Source: Hyphomicrobium sp. (GTDB taxonomy: Bacteria; Pseudomonadota; Alphaproteobacteria; Rhizobiales; Hyphomicrobiaceae). Taken from it: a DNA stretch of 64,000 nucleotides. The DNA lies in NCBI RefSeq assembly GCF_019753045.1, contig NZ_JAIELN010000002.1:372001-436000 (forward strand), given 5' to 3'. A program made the translations under genes and the position numbers. Of this stretch, positions 16,997-24,628 are shown one piece after another. The notes below the pieces were generated by a model that was not told where the DNA came from, ran no database searches, and was given only the letters and a program-made list of their open reading frames with translations. Within the stretch, counting starts at the first letter, position 1; the number at the start of each line of letters is the position of its first letter.

Positions 16997-17896
16997 CTAT
17001 TGGATCGCCGCTGACCTCTTGCCGAGAAGCACCGCTTTTCTACCGCGCGAAGACGTCCGCTGGTGTTTGACCCTTCGCGATGCGGATTTGACTGAGCTCT
17101 TCTGCGGCTCCGGCGGCGTGACGTCCGCAACGAGCTCAAGCGCGGTTTTCGGCTTCAGCAGGACGACCTTGTAGCCTCCCGCCTTCAGTTTCGCGAGCAG
17201 CCCAGGCACCGCGTCAGCCGTCCATTTGTGTATGTCGTGCATCAGGATGATGCCGCGACCGCGCGCCTTGAGGCCCGCCATAACCCTCGCGATGACCGGT
17301 GCGGAGCTACGCATGCGCCAGTCGGATGAATCGATGTCGACAGCAAACTGCGCGATGTTCCGGCTCTTGAAGTAGTCCTCGGCGAGCTTGCTGCTCGAAA
17401 GATAGGGATAGCGGAAGAACGGCGCGACCGGCTGCGGACTGTTCTTCTGAACGATGTCGAACGTCGCTTCGACCTCATGCGTGACTTCAGGCAACGCAAG
17501 CCGCGCGAGATTGGGATGAGACCAGGTGTGCGTCCCGATCGTATGTCCCTGGTCCGCAACTTCTTTGACGATCTCCGAATGCACGGCCACCATTTCGCCG
17601 ACCATGAAGAAGACTGCCTTGGTGCATTCCTTCGCGAGGGCGGCGAGAATCGCCCGCGTATCCTTCGGAGAGGGCCCGTCGTCGAATGTGAGAACGACCT
17701 CGCCCGCAGCAAGGAAATTCGGATCGCCATGAGGTGCGCCGATCCAAGGGCCGCCGGTCGTATCGACCTCGATCGTTCTTGAAACGCCGAGCGTGCCCTC
17801 GGGGCACGCATCATCCGCATATGCGGGAGACAATCGGGTGCCGCCCACCACTAAGATAGCTGCGGCGGCAATGCCTAAAATCCACTGAGGTCGCAT
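16997..17896 (-). CDS. polysaccharide deacetylase (NodB-type)
   Basis: 299 residues from ATG 17896, with an N-terminal signal peptide ending near SPAYADD. The NodB homology domain has motif 1 VVLTFDDGPSPKDT, motif 2 HTIGTHTWSHPNLA (metal-binding H-x-x-x-H), motif 3 FFRYPYLSSS, the tryptophan-containing DIDSSDWRMRS and the terminal GIILMHDIHKWT histidine motif. It is a carbohydrate esterase 4 enzyme, probably periplasmic, removing N- or O-acetyl groups from a glycan such as peptidoglycan or exopolysaccharide. The C-terminus is a short basic tail. Confidence 0.9.
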   Translation of the reverse strand: MRPQWILGIAAAAILVVGGTRLSPAYADDACPEGTLGVSRTIEVDTTGGPWIGAPHGDPNFLAAGEVVLTFDDGPSPKDTRAILAALAKECTKAVFFMVGEMVAVHSEIVKEVADQGHTIGTHTWSHPNLARLALPEVTHEVEATFDIVQKNSPQPVAPFFRYPYLSSSKLAEDYFKSRNIAQFAVDIDSSDWRMRSSAPVIARVMAGLKARGRGIILMHDIHKWTADAVPGLLAKLKAGGYKVVLLKPKTALELVADVTPPEPQKSSVKSASRRVKHQRTSSRGRKAVLLGKRSAAIQ

Positions 17897-18328
17897 GCAA
17901 CATCCAACTTGAGAAAAGCCCCCGCCCAATCATCGATGCGGATAACGACGCGCGCTCAACAGGAGCAGCAGCCACAGTGCGAACGTGCGTAGGCGGCACC
18001 AATGCCGGCCAACTAGGCAAAGCCCCGCGAACGTACTGCGGGTACGCGGTCTCGTAGCAACCGCCAACGAATATTACAACTTGACCTCGCGGTCACCCAG
18101 CTTGGAGGCACGCGTACCTCAAAAATCGGTATACCTCCGGCATGTATGCAACATCTTTAGATTTTGCTTGCGATTTCACGAGCGCGCCAGCGCGCTTTGC
18201 GCGTTGCGGTTGACCGCTTCGCCACATCACGATCGCGATTTCAAGATGCAATTTTCTCAAAAGCGCAGGGCAATAGACGCCGGAAGGGCTCCGCACGTCG
18301 ACTCGTTAACAACGACTTGAAGCGCCGG
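17897..18328. other. 432-nt intergenic region, nothing recognised
   Basis: No frame here has a good start signal, family motif or neighbour-like codon use. I saw no terminator with a T-run and no promoter that I would defend. It separates two minus-strand units. Confidence 0.4.
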
Positions 18329-18550
18329 TTATTTCGGAAGCGGCTTCGATTCCGATGGCGATACGTGCGCAGACTGATCCTGCGGTGCGTTAGTCGTAAC
18401 TCCCTCCATCCGGGCAGGAGTCTTCATAATGAACGCAAGTGTAAAGCCACCAAGAACCAGAACCGCGATCAGCGTCGACAAGATAAGAACGCGAAAATTT
18501 GTCCTTCGCGAACTGCCCTGTCTAACTTCTGTTGGGGTCTTCTGCGCCAT
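18329..18550 (-). CDS. small membrane-anchored protein after the oxidase subunit IV gene
   Basis: 73 residues from ATG 18550 (a TTG at 18565, overlapping the upstream stop, is an alternative). A single transmembrane segment (VLILSTLIAVLVLGGFTLAF) near residues 22-41 is followed by a hydrophilic tail. The gene follows the oxidase subunit IV gene at a distance of 7 nt or overlaps it, so the two form one unit. Function unknown. Confidence 0.5.
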   Translation of the reverse strand: MAQKTPTEVRQGSSRRTNFRVLILSTLIAVLVLGGFTLAFIMKTPARMEGVTTNAPQDQSAHVSPSESKPLPK

Positions 18551-18557
18551 GCCTCGG

Positions 18558-18749
18558 TCAACCAAAGAAATATGCCAGCGCGATCAGAATGACCGCGGCG
18601 TGAGCCACGAAAAGCATCACTCCACGGAGGAAGCCGCGATAGGTGTCGATGTGGTGTTCGAAGTCTTGCGCATTGGGCGCATAAGGCTGCTTCTCTATAG
18701 CCGCATGCTCGATGCCTTCCTCTTGAAGCATTTCCAGCGAGGTAGCCAT
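18558..18749 (-). CDS. aa3-type cytochrome c oxidase subunit IV
   Basis: 63 residues from ATG 18749, behind a strong GGAGGCGACA site. The pattern FEHHIDTYRGFLRGVMLFVA followed by a hydrophobic helix ending AYFFG is the pfam07835 (COX4_pro_2) signature: a short cytoplasmic segment with H-x-x-T-Y-x-x-F followed by one membrane helix. The Paracoccus subunit IV packs against the aa3 oxidase. No other oxidase genes are nearby, so this is an orphan copy, preceded by an EcfG-type promoter. Confidence 0.75.
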   Translation of the reverse strand: MATSLEMLQEEGIEHAAIEKQPYAPNAQDFEHHIDTYRGFLRGVMLFVAHAAVILIALAYFFG

Positions 18750-18774
18750 TGTCGCCTCCAAGATTTGGAAGTTA

Positions 18775-18799
18775 AACCCTGGCCAAGAGTTGGCGTTCC
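18775..18799 (-). promoter_or_regulatory. sigma-EcfG-type promoter of the oxidase subunit IV gene
   Basis: On the minus strand GGAAC (18799-18795), 16 nt, GGTT (18778-18775). The -35 and spacing fit the EcfG consensus, and the -10 has G in place of the first C. The start codon is 26 nt downstream, leaving a plausible short leader. Confidence 0.45.
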
Positions 18800-18927
18800 C
18801 GGTCGGCCACGCTGATCCGTCTGGTCGTTACCAACCTTTTGTCATCGGCGCTCAAGCTTCGCTCAAAGGCCATGTGCCCACCAGCTTGAGGCGTGGGCAC
18901 AGGCCCGCGATTCAACACAACAAATAA

Positions 18928-19362
18928 TCAGTAGCCGCCGCAGTAGCGGCTGCAGCGACGGCAGAATCCATAACCGCCGCCATAATAAGGATAGTAACCG
19001 CCTGTCCATCCCCACCCCGGTCCCCACCACCACGGCCACCATAAGCCAGCACCAACGAAGCGTCGACCGAAGAACGGTCGTCCATGGAACCTTGCGGGAC
19101 CGCGGAATCCGAATCCCGGACCGCGGAAGCCTGGACCTCGGAATCCGAACCCACGACCGCCGAAGCGAGGACCGCCAAATCCGCGGAAGCCGCCGCCTCG
19201 GAACCCGCCACCACCAAATCCTCCATGGAAACCTCCTCCGCCGAAACCTCCATGGAATCCGCCGCCCCCAAATCCTCCGTGAGCAGCCTCCGCAACCGGT
19301 GCCATCGAAATGACGGCCAGCGACGCGACAGCCGCCATCGCAATCCGCTTAAATTTATTCAT
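18928..19362 (-). CDS. exported glycine-rich protein
   Basis: 144 residues. A signal peptide (about 1-26, ending PVAEAA) is followed by Gly/Phe-rich tandem units of the form GGFGGGGFH, then by GFRGPGF-type units, a Trp-rich WWPWWWGPGWGW stretch and a C-terminal segment with three cysteines (FCRRCSRYCGGY). Low-complexity exported proteins like this are common in the order and have no assigned function; they may coat the envelope or bind metals. The frame is chosen over the overlapping 18912 frame because only this one has the signal peptide. Confidence 0.65.
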   Translation of the reverse strand: MNKFKRIAMAAVASLAVISMAPVAEAAHGGFGGGGFHGGFGGGGFHGGFGGGGFRGGGFRGFGGPRFGGRGFGFRGPGFRGPGFGFRGPARFHGRPFFGRRFVGAGLWWPWWWGPGWGWTGGYYPYYGGGYGFCRRCSRYCGGY

Positions 19363-19713
19363 GGAGAAACCTCATGACTCGTCAGAAATTGACGTCAGCA
19401 CGCGGATAAAGTTGTTTTAAGTTTCATCGCGCAACGCTCCGGCAAAAGCCGGGCCTGGAACGTTGCGGTACTGGTCGCGCGCGCCGGACGACGCAAAAAA
19501 AGACCAAGCAGTTTAGCTGATGGAGTTACGCTCGACATGGCGCGTAGTTTCATCATCCGATAGATGTGAAACGACTGCATCTTCGAGTGCGGCGCGTTAA
19601 TGCCCGATGATATTCGAACTCGGGCGAGAGCGCTTTTTGCGGGTCCGCCGCTTCTGAAGTCTTTTTATTGAGATGCGAATGCATTGCCTCGGTTCGCTAG
19701 GACCGAGGCTAAC
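19363..19713. other. 351-nt intergenic region with one hairpin
   Basis: No gene is supported. GCCTCGGT (19686-19693) and ACCGAGGC (19702-19709) form a perfect 8-bp hairpin just after the receiver gene stop (minus strand). There is no T-run after it, so it is at best a weak terminator or a 3' mRNA stabiliser. Confidence 0.4.
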
Positions 19714-20133
19714 TCAGCTGGCGGCAAGCCGGCTGGCAATGAGACTGTTCACAACAATCGAAACGTCGTCGGGATTGTACGGCTTTGCGAGGATCGGCGT
19801 ATTCGGATAAAGCGAGCTGAGTTCGGCTACGCCTGCACCCGTGCAGATCGCGAAGGGGATGCCCTTGACATCGAGGGAACGCGCGAGCGGCGCCGCTTCC
19901 CCGTCCTCCAGAAGATAATCGACCACGGCGATGTCGATCTCTTCGCGCTCGAGAGCTTCGAGCGCATCTCGCACCGTCGCGGACGGTCCGATGACCTGGC
20001 AACCATAGCCCCTGAGGATGTCTTCAAGATCAAGGGCGACGAGCGTGTTGTCTTCGACAAGCAGCACACGCGGCGGGCGGACATGTCCGAATATCTTCGT
20101 ATCCACCATGCTTGCCGAACCGGAATACGTCAT
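19714..20133 (-). CDS. stand-alone response regulator receiver protein
   Basis: 139 residues from ATG 20133, with GGAG eight bases upstream. A single CheY-like receiver: the acidic pocket in VLLVEDNTLVALDLEDIL, the phospho-acceptor aspartate in DIAVVDYLLEDGEA, the threonine in FAICTGAG and the lysine in PILAKPYNPDD. There is no output domain, so it acts by protein contact or as a phosphate shuttle. Similar single-domain receivers occur in stress signalling circuits of this order. No kinase is adjacent; the hybrid kinase 2 kb away is a candidate partner only by proximity. Confidence 0.85.
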   Translation of the reverse strand: MTYSGSASMVDTKIFGHVRPPRVLLVEDNTLVALDLEDILRGYGCQVIGPSATVRDALEALEREEIDIAVVDYLLEDGEAAPLARSLDVKGIPFAICTGAGVAELSSLYPNTPILAKPYNPDDVSIVVNSLIASRLAAS

Positions 20134-20235
20134 ACCGTCAACTCCGAAAACACCTACTTCATGCCGTTCCCGGGATTAATCAATCCGATAAAACAGCAAC
20201 TTACCGTGCAGTCGTGAAATTGTAAGCATACGTAG

Positions 20236-20261
20236 GGAACGGTTTTAGGGGGATCCTCGTT
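20236..20261 (+). promoter_or_regulatory. sigma-EcfG promoter of the ribbon-helix-helix gene
   Basis: GGAAC (20236-20240), 17 nt, CGTT (20258-20261): a full match to the general-stress consensus. It points to the gene at 20338, with a leader of about 70 nt. Confidence 0.65.
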
Positions 20262-20337
20262 AACACGGGCCGTAGCTCAAATTGAGCGAGTTACTAACTA
20301 TGAGCCGGCGAAAACAAGCGCCCGAGGAGATTTTGCC

Positions 20338-20592
20338 ATGAGCGCAGCTGCAAATAGGGATGAACGGCTCCAGATTATGCTTGAGCCGGAAGAACTGAGA
20401 GCTGTCGATGACTTCCGCTACAAATACCGCCTGCCGAGCCGCGCCGCGGCGGTGCGCGAATTGTTGAAGCGTGGGCTGACCAGCGCGCCGACAGGTACGG
20501 TTGATGACCATTCCCGATCGCAGGATTTTGGAGTTCTCCGGATTGCCAACGGCAGCCGCTTCAAGGACGCAGACAGTACCGACGGGAAGTAG
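20338..20592 (+). CDS. small ribbon-helix-helix-like protein
   Basis: 84 residues from ATG 20338, behind GAGGAGATTTTGCC. RLQIMLEPEELRAVDDFRYK followed by RLPSRAAAVRELLKRGL has the beta-strand, helix, turn, helix order of CopG/Arc-type DNA-binding proteins, including the S-R-A-A-A-V-R-E-L-L helix typical of the family. The last 30 residues are polar and probably disordered. A full EcfG promoter lies upstream, so it may be a stress-induced small regulator. There is no adjacent toxin, so it is not an obvious antitoxin. Confidence 0.6.
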   Translation: MSAAANRDERLQIMLEPEELRAVDDFRYKYRLPSRAAAVRELLKRGLTSAPTGTVDDHSRSQDFGVLRIANGSRFKDADSTDGK

Positions 20593-20931
20593 GTGCTGCA
20601 TTTTTGGCGTGTCATCGCGAGCGACCGGGCTACGCGCGCTGTGAAGCGGCGGCTTTGGGGTAGGGGATCAAAGCTTCCATTCGACACTTCGTCTCGAATG
20701 AAATTTAACGGTCGAGGTGCGGTTCACTGCTTCACGATCGATGACGGGCTGGCCGATGCGCGATCCTTCAGCAAGAGTTTTATCGAGACGCAATCGATGC
20801 GCTCGTGCGCGCAGCCTTCGGTTTCCTTCCCGCCAAGACGAACCTTTGCTGTCCCAGATCGGGAAAATCGAACCCGCTGGTGCGGCGCTTCTCATGCTTG
20901 GAGACTCAGGAAAAATTTTGCGTACGAGGCG
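20593..20931 (+). other. 339-nt intergenic region, nothing recognised
   Basis: Lies between the ribbon-helix-helix gene and the promoter of the candidate small RNA. Short frames exist here but none has a family motif or credible ribosome-binding site. Confidence 0.4.
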
Positions 20932-20956
20932 GGAACCGGAGATCGCGGTGGTCGTT
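20932..20956 (+). promoter_or_regulatory. sigma-EcfG promoter of the C-loop small RNA
   Basis: GGAAC (20932-20936), exactly 16 nt, CGTT (20953-20956). This is a perfect consensus match; a start site about 7 nt downstream would fall at the first base of the first hairpin of the RNA. Confidence 0.75.
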
Positions 20957-20962
20957 TTCCAC

Positions 20963-21062
20963 CTACAATCTCCCCCAAGATTGTAGTCTAGGCGCTACTC
21001 CCCCCGATAGCGCCGTCCCATAAGACGCCGGCTTTCCCCCCGAAGCCGGCGTCTTCTCGTTT
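20963..21062 (+). ncRNA. GsrN-like stress small RNA with three C-run hairpin loops
   Basis: About 100 nt. Hairpin 1: CTACAATCT / AGATTGTAG (20963-20971 with 20978-20986), loop CCCCCA. Hairpin 2: GGCGCTA / TAGCGCC (20991-20997 with 21008-21014), loop CTCCCCCCGA. Hairpin 3: a 13-bp stem (21022-21034 with 21043-21055), loop TCCCCCCG, ending in CTCGTTT. All three loops present runs of 5-6 C, able to pair with GGGGG-type Shine-Dalgarno sites. The perfect EcfG promoter puts it in the general stress response. Caulobacter GsrN, a sigma-T-dependent RNA with a C-rich targeting loop, is the closest known design; I cannot test homology. Confidence 0.7.
21022..21062 (+). terminator. intrinsic terminator ending the small RNA
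   Basis: AAGACGCCGGCTT pairs perfectly with AAGCCGGCGTCTT over 13 bp, followed by CTCGTTT. The T-tract is short but the stem is very stable. No coding gene precedes it closely. Confidence 0.7.
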
Positions 21063-21317
21063 GGCATCCCCCATACGAAAATCGTAAAGTGAAAATCGTG
21101 AAATGACGACGTGACTGCAGCGTCGATCGTCTCTCAGTCTTCTCCGGCCTGCGCCGGCCGCTCATCGGATTCGAAATGCGGCCACCGGATTGAACTCTGC
21201 GACTGATTGCTCAGCGTGCGACGTTATTCGAGCGCGCGCCGCGCAACAAACGGATGTGGCGAAGGTTTGCACCTCATCGGAGCTGTTTCAGCTCCTCCAA
21301 GAATGAGGAAAGCTCAA

Positions 21318-21773
21318 ATGCAGACATTGCGTAAGTTGGCGACTGTCGCTGCCGCGGCGCTTGCGGTTACGGCATTCTCCATTTCTGCCGATGCCCACGG
21401 TGGCGGCGGCGGAGGCGGTGGTCACGGAGGAGGCGGGGGAATGGGAGGCGGTGGCTTCATGGGAGGCGGTGGGGGAGGGGGCGGAATGGGTCACGGAGGC
21501 GGCGGCTTCGGTGGTGGCATGGGACATGGCGGCATGGGCATGGGCGGGATGGGCCCCCACGGCTGGAGCGGCGGTGGCTTCGAAGGGCACGGATTCCGCG
21601 CCGGTCCAATGGGCGGAAATTTCCGTGGAGAACACGGAGGTCATCACGACCATCACGGCCATTTCAGACGCGGCCCGTTCTTCGCGTTTGGCTATGACGG
21701 CTATTACGACGACGATTACTACTGCTACTGGCGCTACGGACGGCGCTACTGCGGCTACGGATATGGCTATTGA
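21318..21773 (+). CDS. exported Gly/His-rich protein
   Basis: 151 residues from ATG 21318, preceded by GAGGAAAGCTCAA. The signal peptide (about 1-27) ends at ISADAHG. The mature part is Gly/Met/His-rich, with GGGGGG runs, GMGHGG units and an HGGHHDHHGHF cluster, and ends in a Tyr-rich DDDYYCYWRYGRRYCGYGYG segment. The His clusters and two cysteines suggest metal binding, but this is inference. It resembles the glycine-rich exported protein at 18928 in layout, not in sequence detail. A strong terminator follows at once. Confidence 0.6.
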   Translation: MQTLRKLATVAAAALAVTAFSISADAHGGGGGGGGHGGGGGMGGGGFMGGGGGGGGMGHGGGGFGGGMGHGGMGMGGMGPHGWSGGGFEGHGFRAGPMGGNFRGEHGGHHDHHGHFRRGPFFAFGYDGYYDDDYYCYWRYGRRYCGYGYGY

Positions 21774-21775
21774 TG

Positions 21776-21803
21776 AAAAAGCCCCGGATATCCGGGGATT
21801 TTT
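21776..21803. terminator. bidirectional terminator after the Gly/His-rich gene
   Basis: The palindrome CCCCGGATATCCGGGG (21782-21797) is flanked by AAAAAG and ATTTTT, three bases after the stop codon. A-run and T-run on either side make it functional in both directions. Confidence 0.8.
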
Positions 21804-21830
21804 CATGCGCGCGAGCCGTAGAAAATAGAG

Positions 21831-21854
21831 AGCCCTGCCATCGCTGGCAGGGCT
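21831..21854 (-). terminator. hairpin, probably ending the kinase operon
   Basis: A 10-bp perfect stem AGCCCTGCCA / TGGCAGGGCT with a TCGC loop. On the minus strand it is followed by CTCTATTTTC, a moderate T-tract; the nearest minus-strand gene is the hybrid kinase ending at 22087. The 232 nt in between hold nothing I can name. Confidence 0.45.
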
Positions 21855-22086
21855 GACAGGAACACGTCACCCTCACGCTTGGCGGTATCGGCTCCCGCTG
21901 TGCCGACCGTTCAAGCAGCGACGCTCTTCCCGCTGAAGGAGGCAGCCAATACAGAAAATTGTGGTCACAAACAATTCACAATCCGACGCAGCGTGTAACA
22001 GGTTGTGATCTAGATGCCACGTTTGGAAAGCGGCTCGCCGGCGAACGGTGAGGCCGGCCCCGCGTCGGCTATTGCGTGGACGACGA

Positions 22087-23904
22087 TCAGAAAGGATTTC
22101 TTCCGCCCGATGCGGCGACCGGAACGCGATGACGCGTGCTAATTCCTGCTCCGTCGCACACGGCTTCGATCGCGTGAAGCAGCACATCGATCTCGAACGG
22201 CTTGCCGATGTGTGCCGTCATGCCTGCCGCATAACAGCTCGCGATTTCGTTCGGGAGAACGTTCGCCGTCATGGCGATGATCGGAACTTGGCTTTGATTT
22301 GGCGGCAGCTTCCGGATTTCCTTCGTCGCCGCGAGGCCGTTCATCCCAGGCATCTGCATGTCCATGAGGATGACATCGAATGATTCCGACTGCACCAGCA
22401 GAATGGCTTCGGCGCCGCTCGCGGCCGTCACGGCGCGATGTCCTGCACGTCTCAGCACGGTGGATGTGAGCCGTCTGTTTGGCTCCATGTCGTCGACCAC
22501 CAGAACATTCAGGCCGCCGGGGCCAGCTGGCTTCGAATCCGCAGACCGCTCGGTTGACGGCTGTGACCGGCTGACGGCGAGCGGCAATTCAAACCAAAAA
22601 GCCGACCCGTCGCCGAGCACGCTGTCGACGCCGATCCGGCCGTCCATGGCAACGACGATGCTCTTGCTGATGGCGAGCCCCAGGCCCGATCCTGCGAAGC
22701 GCCGCTCGTAACTTCCATCGAGCTGACTGAACCTGTTGAACAATTCCGGTATCGACTTTTCCGGTATGCCAGGACCGGTATCTTTGACGACGAAGCGAAC
22801 GATGACGTCGTCAGCCGACCGCTTCACCCACTTGGCATGGACATCGACACGGCCAACCGCCGTGAATTTTACGGCATTGCCGACGAGATTGACGAGCACC
22901 TGCCTGACGCGCTGTGCATCCGCCAAAACTGCGACCTCATCCAAAGCGCCGTCGACTTCAGCGCTCAAGATTAGCCCCTTCGCCCGTGCGTCGACCTGTA
23001 TCAGCGACAGGCAGCTCTCGATGATCGGACGGAGCAGGGTAGGGGCGAGCACCAGCTTCATGCGCCCGGCTTCGATTGCGGAAAAGTCGAGGATGTCGTT
23101 CACGGTGTTGAGGAGCGACCGTCCCGCATCCCGCACGATCTCCAGATCGCGCGCATCTTCAGTATTGAGGCTGCGTCGCGCCAGAACGAGGCTCGTATAG
23201 CCAATGACGCTGTTCAGCGGCGTTCTGATTTCATGGCTCATCGTCGCGAAGAATTCTGACTTCGCCGAAGTCGCGCGCTGCGCCGACTCATTCGCGGCCT
23301 TCGCATCGGCAATGGACACTTTGAGCCGCTCCAGAACCTTGAGCCGCTCCATGAACATGCGAGCGTTTGTCATGATGAGCACGACCAGAAAAACTAAAAA
23401 GCTCACCGCGAGCGCGCAGAGGACGAAATTTTCTCTGCCGCCGAGAATGAGCAGTTTCAGAATGAGCGGGCCAAGGATGGTCCCCGCGTAGGTGAGTGCG
23501 GCCGCGGGGATCGGCGCGAGCAGAATGCTGCCGCTTGCAGCCATGCCGATGACAAATGCTGTGAGGATAGCCTCGCTGGTCCCGCTTACGGCGCCAGCCC
23601 ATGCCGCTGCCAGGAACGACCAGGGGAGCGCAAGTAGGACTGCGAATACAAGAGCATTCCGGGCGCTTCGTGTCGTGTCGGCATTATGGCGCTGCTTCGA
23701 GGCCGTGCGAGGCAACGAACGCACCCCTGCCAAGCCGCAAACGGCGAACGAGAAGAGGAGCCAAAGAAAAAGATGGTGAGCCGGAAAGGTGTTCCAAAAT
23801 GCCGCTGCGGCGAGCGCCACATTGACGCCATAGCCGGCCATTGCATAGGGCGTGACGCGGGCGACGGCGGCCAATTGATCGCGATGAAGCCGCAGCTTAG
23901 TCAC
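22087..23904 (-). CDS. membrane hybrid histidine kinase with C-terminal receiver
   Basis: 605 residues. Residues about 15-178 hold six or so membrane segments, with no PAS or periplasmic domain. HisKA has FFATMSHEIRTPLNSVIGY with the phospho-accepting H224; the HATPase domain shows LVNLVGNAVKFTA (N box), VKDTGPGIPE (G1) and FAGSGLGLAIS (G2). The receiver at about 465-590 has VLVVDDMEPN, the phospho-aspartate D515 in ILMDMQMPGMNG and KPF. The membrane part may itself be the sensor. The gene overlaps the upstream Hpt gene by 8 nt, so the two are translated together; the phosphorelay would run kinase, receiver, Hpt, then a distant regulator. Confidence 0.92.
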   Translation of the reverse strand: MTKLRLHRDQLAAVARVTPYAMAGYGVNVALAAAAFWNTFPAHHLFLWLLFSFAVCGLAGVRSLPRTASKQRHNADTTRSARNALVFAVLLALPWSFLAAAWAGAVSGTSEAILTAFVIGMAASGSILLAPIPAAALTYAGTILGPLILKLLILGGRENFVLCALAVSFLVFLVVLIMTNARMFMERLKVLERLKVSIADAKAANESAQRATSAKSEFFATMSHEIRTPLNSVIGYTSLVLARRSLNTEDARDLEIVRDAGRSLLNTVNDILDFSAIEAGRMKLVLAPTLLRPIIESCLSLIQVDARAKGLILSAEVDGALDEVAVLADAQRVRQVLVNLVGNAVKFTAVGRVDVHAKWVKRSADDVIVRFVVKDTGPGIPEKSIPELFNRFSQLDGSYERRFAGSGLGLAISKSIVVAMDGRIGVDSVLGDGSAFWFELPLAVSRSQPSTERSADSKPAGPGGLNVLVVDDMEPNRRLTSTVLRRAGHRAVTAASGAEAILLVQSESFDVILMDMQMPGMNGLAATKEIRKLPPNQSQVPIIAMTANVLPNEIASCYAAGMTAHIGKPFEIDVLLHAIEAVCDGAGISTRHRVPVAASGGRNPF

Positions 23905-24280
23905 TGGCGGCCTCCATATACGCCCTCAACGCGGCCATGGCGCGTTCGCCGGCGTACTTAATTTCTACCTGCGCCGAAAGCATATCTGCCCGCGCGTGAT
24001 CCCGGGCGAATTCCCTCAATTTCTCCGCTGCCGACATCAGCTGGCACATTCCGAGCGTGCCGGTGAAATTAATGAGATCGTGGCAGATCGCTTCAATTTG
24101 CGACGGTGAGAGCTCCAGCGATTGGAGATTCAGAAGGCGTTGTTCAATGGCGGTCGCGAATTCGCCGATAATATCGCGAAAGCCGACCAAATCGAGATAG
24201 CCGCGCATACGCAGCAGCTTTCCGGCATCTAGGACCGTGCCCTCGTCGATAATCAAGGCCTCGAGATTTGCAGATTTCAT
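23897..24280 (-). CDS. Hpt-like phosphotransfer protein
   Basis: About 127 residues from ATG 24280 (a TTG at 24289 is also in frame). It is all-helical. ICHDLINFTGTLGM matches the Hpt signature HxLKGxxxxxG, but the conserved K after the L is N here; the phospho-accepting histidine is residue 67 of this start. The gene is directly upstream of, and overlaps by 8 nt, a hybrid kinase whose receiver would need such a partner. The substitution may change the kinetics or reflect a degenerate Hpt. Confidence 0.65.
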   Translation of the reverse strand: MKSANLEALIIDEGTVLDAGKLLRMRGYLDLVGFRDIIGEFATAIEQRLLNLQSLELSPSQIEAICHDLINFTGTLGMCQLMSAAEKLREFARDHARADMLSAQVEIKYAGERAMAALRAYMEAASD

Positions 24281-24289
24281 CGGGGGCAA

Positions 24290-24628
24290 ATGATTGTTTC
24301 ATCAACGCGCGGGGCACGCTTATCAACCCCCCGGAATATCTTCGTTGCAATGCGTTACTCTGAGCTTAACCGAGGCTGTCAGCATCCCGATTGGATAAAC
24401 GCTATTCATTTTACGCGCCCTTGGAATTGAAGAAGCGCGTAACCTCTCGGTCAGAAAAGTTAACGAATGCATTTTGCGCTTCCCGGATAGGTCCGAAGCC
24501 GGATGAGGAAGCGCATGGCGCCACGAGCAGGGCGGTGTCCGCCAGTTAGTATCGCTGCGAGAACTCCAGCCTTTCTATTGCCGTCGTTGGGCTTGCTGAA
24601 TGGCCTTGGGGAGTAAAGGGCGTCAGTT
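24290..24628. other. 339-nt divergent intergenic region
   Basis: Separates the Hpt-kinase operon (minus) from the exported protein gene (plus) and must hold promoters for both. I found no EcfG-type element and no symmetric operator worth naming. Confidence 0.4.

Noticed and set aside
20144-20170. EcfG promoter for the receiver gene at 20133
   Set aside because: GGAAC is present on the minus strand but 16-17 nt downstream reads TTTC/TTCG rather than CGTT.
18912-21806. Gly-rich repeats as a CRISPR array or DNA tandem repeat
   Set aside because: Repetition follows the codons of two glycine-rich exported proteins, with no constant repeat or spacer lengths.
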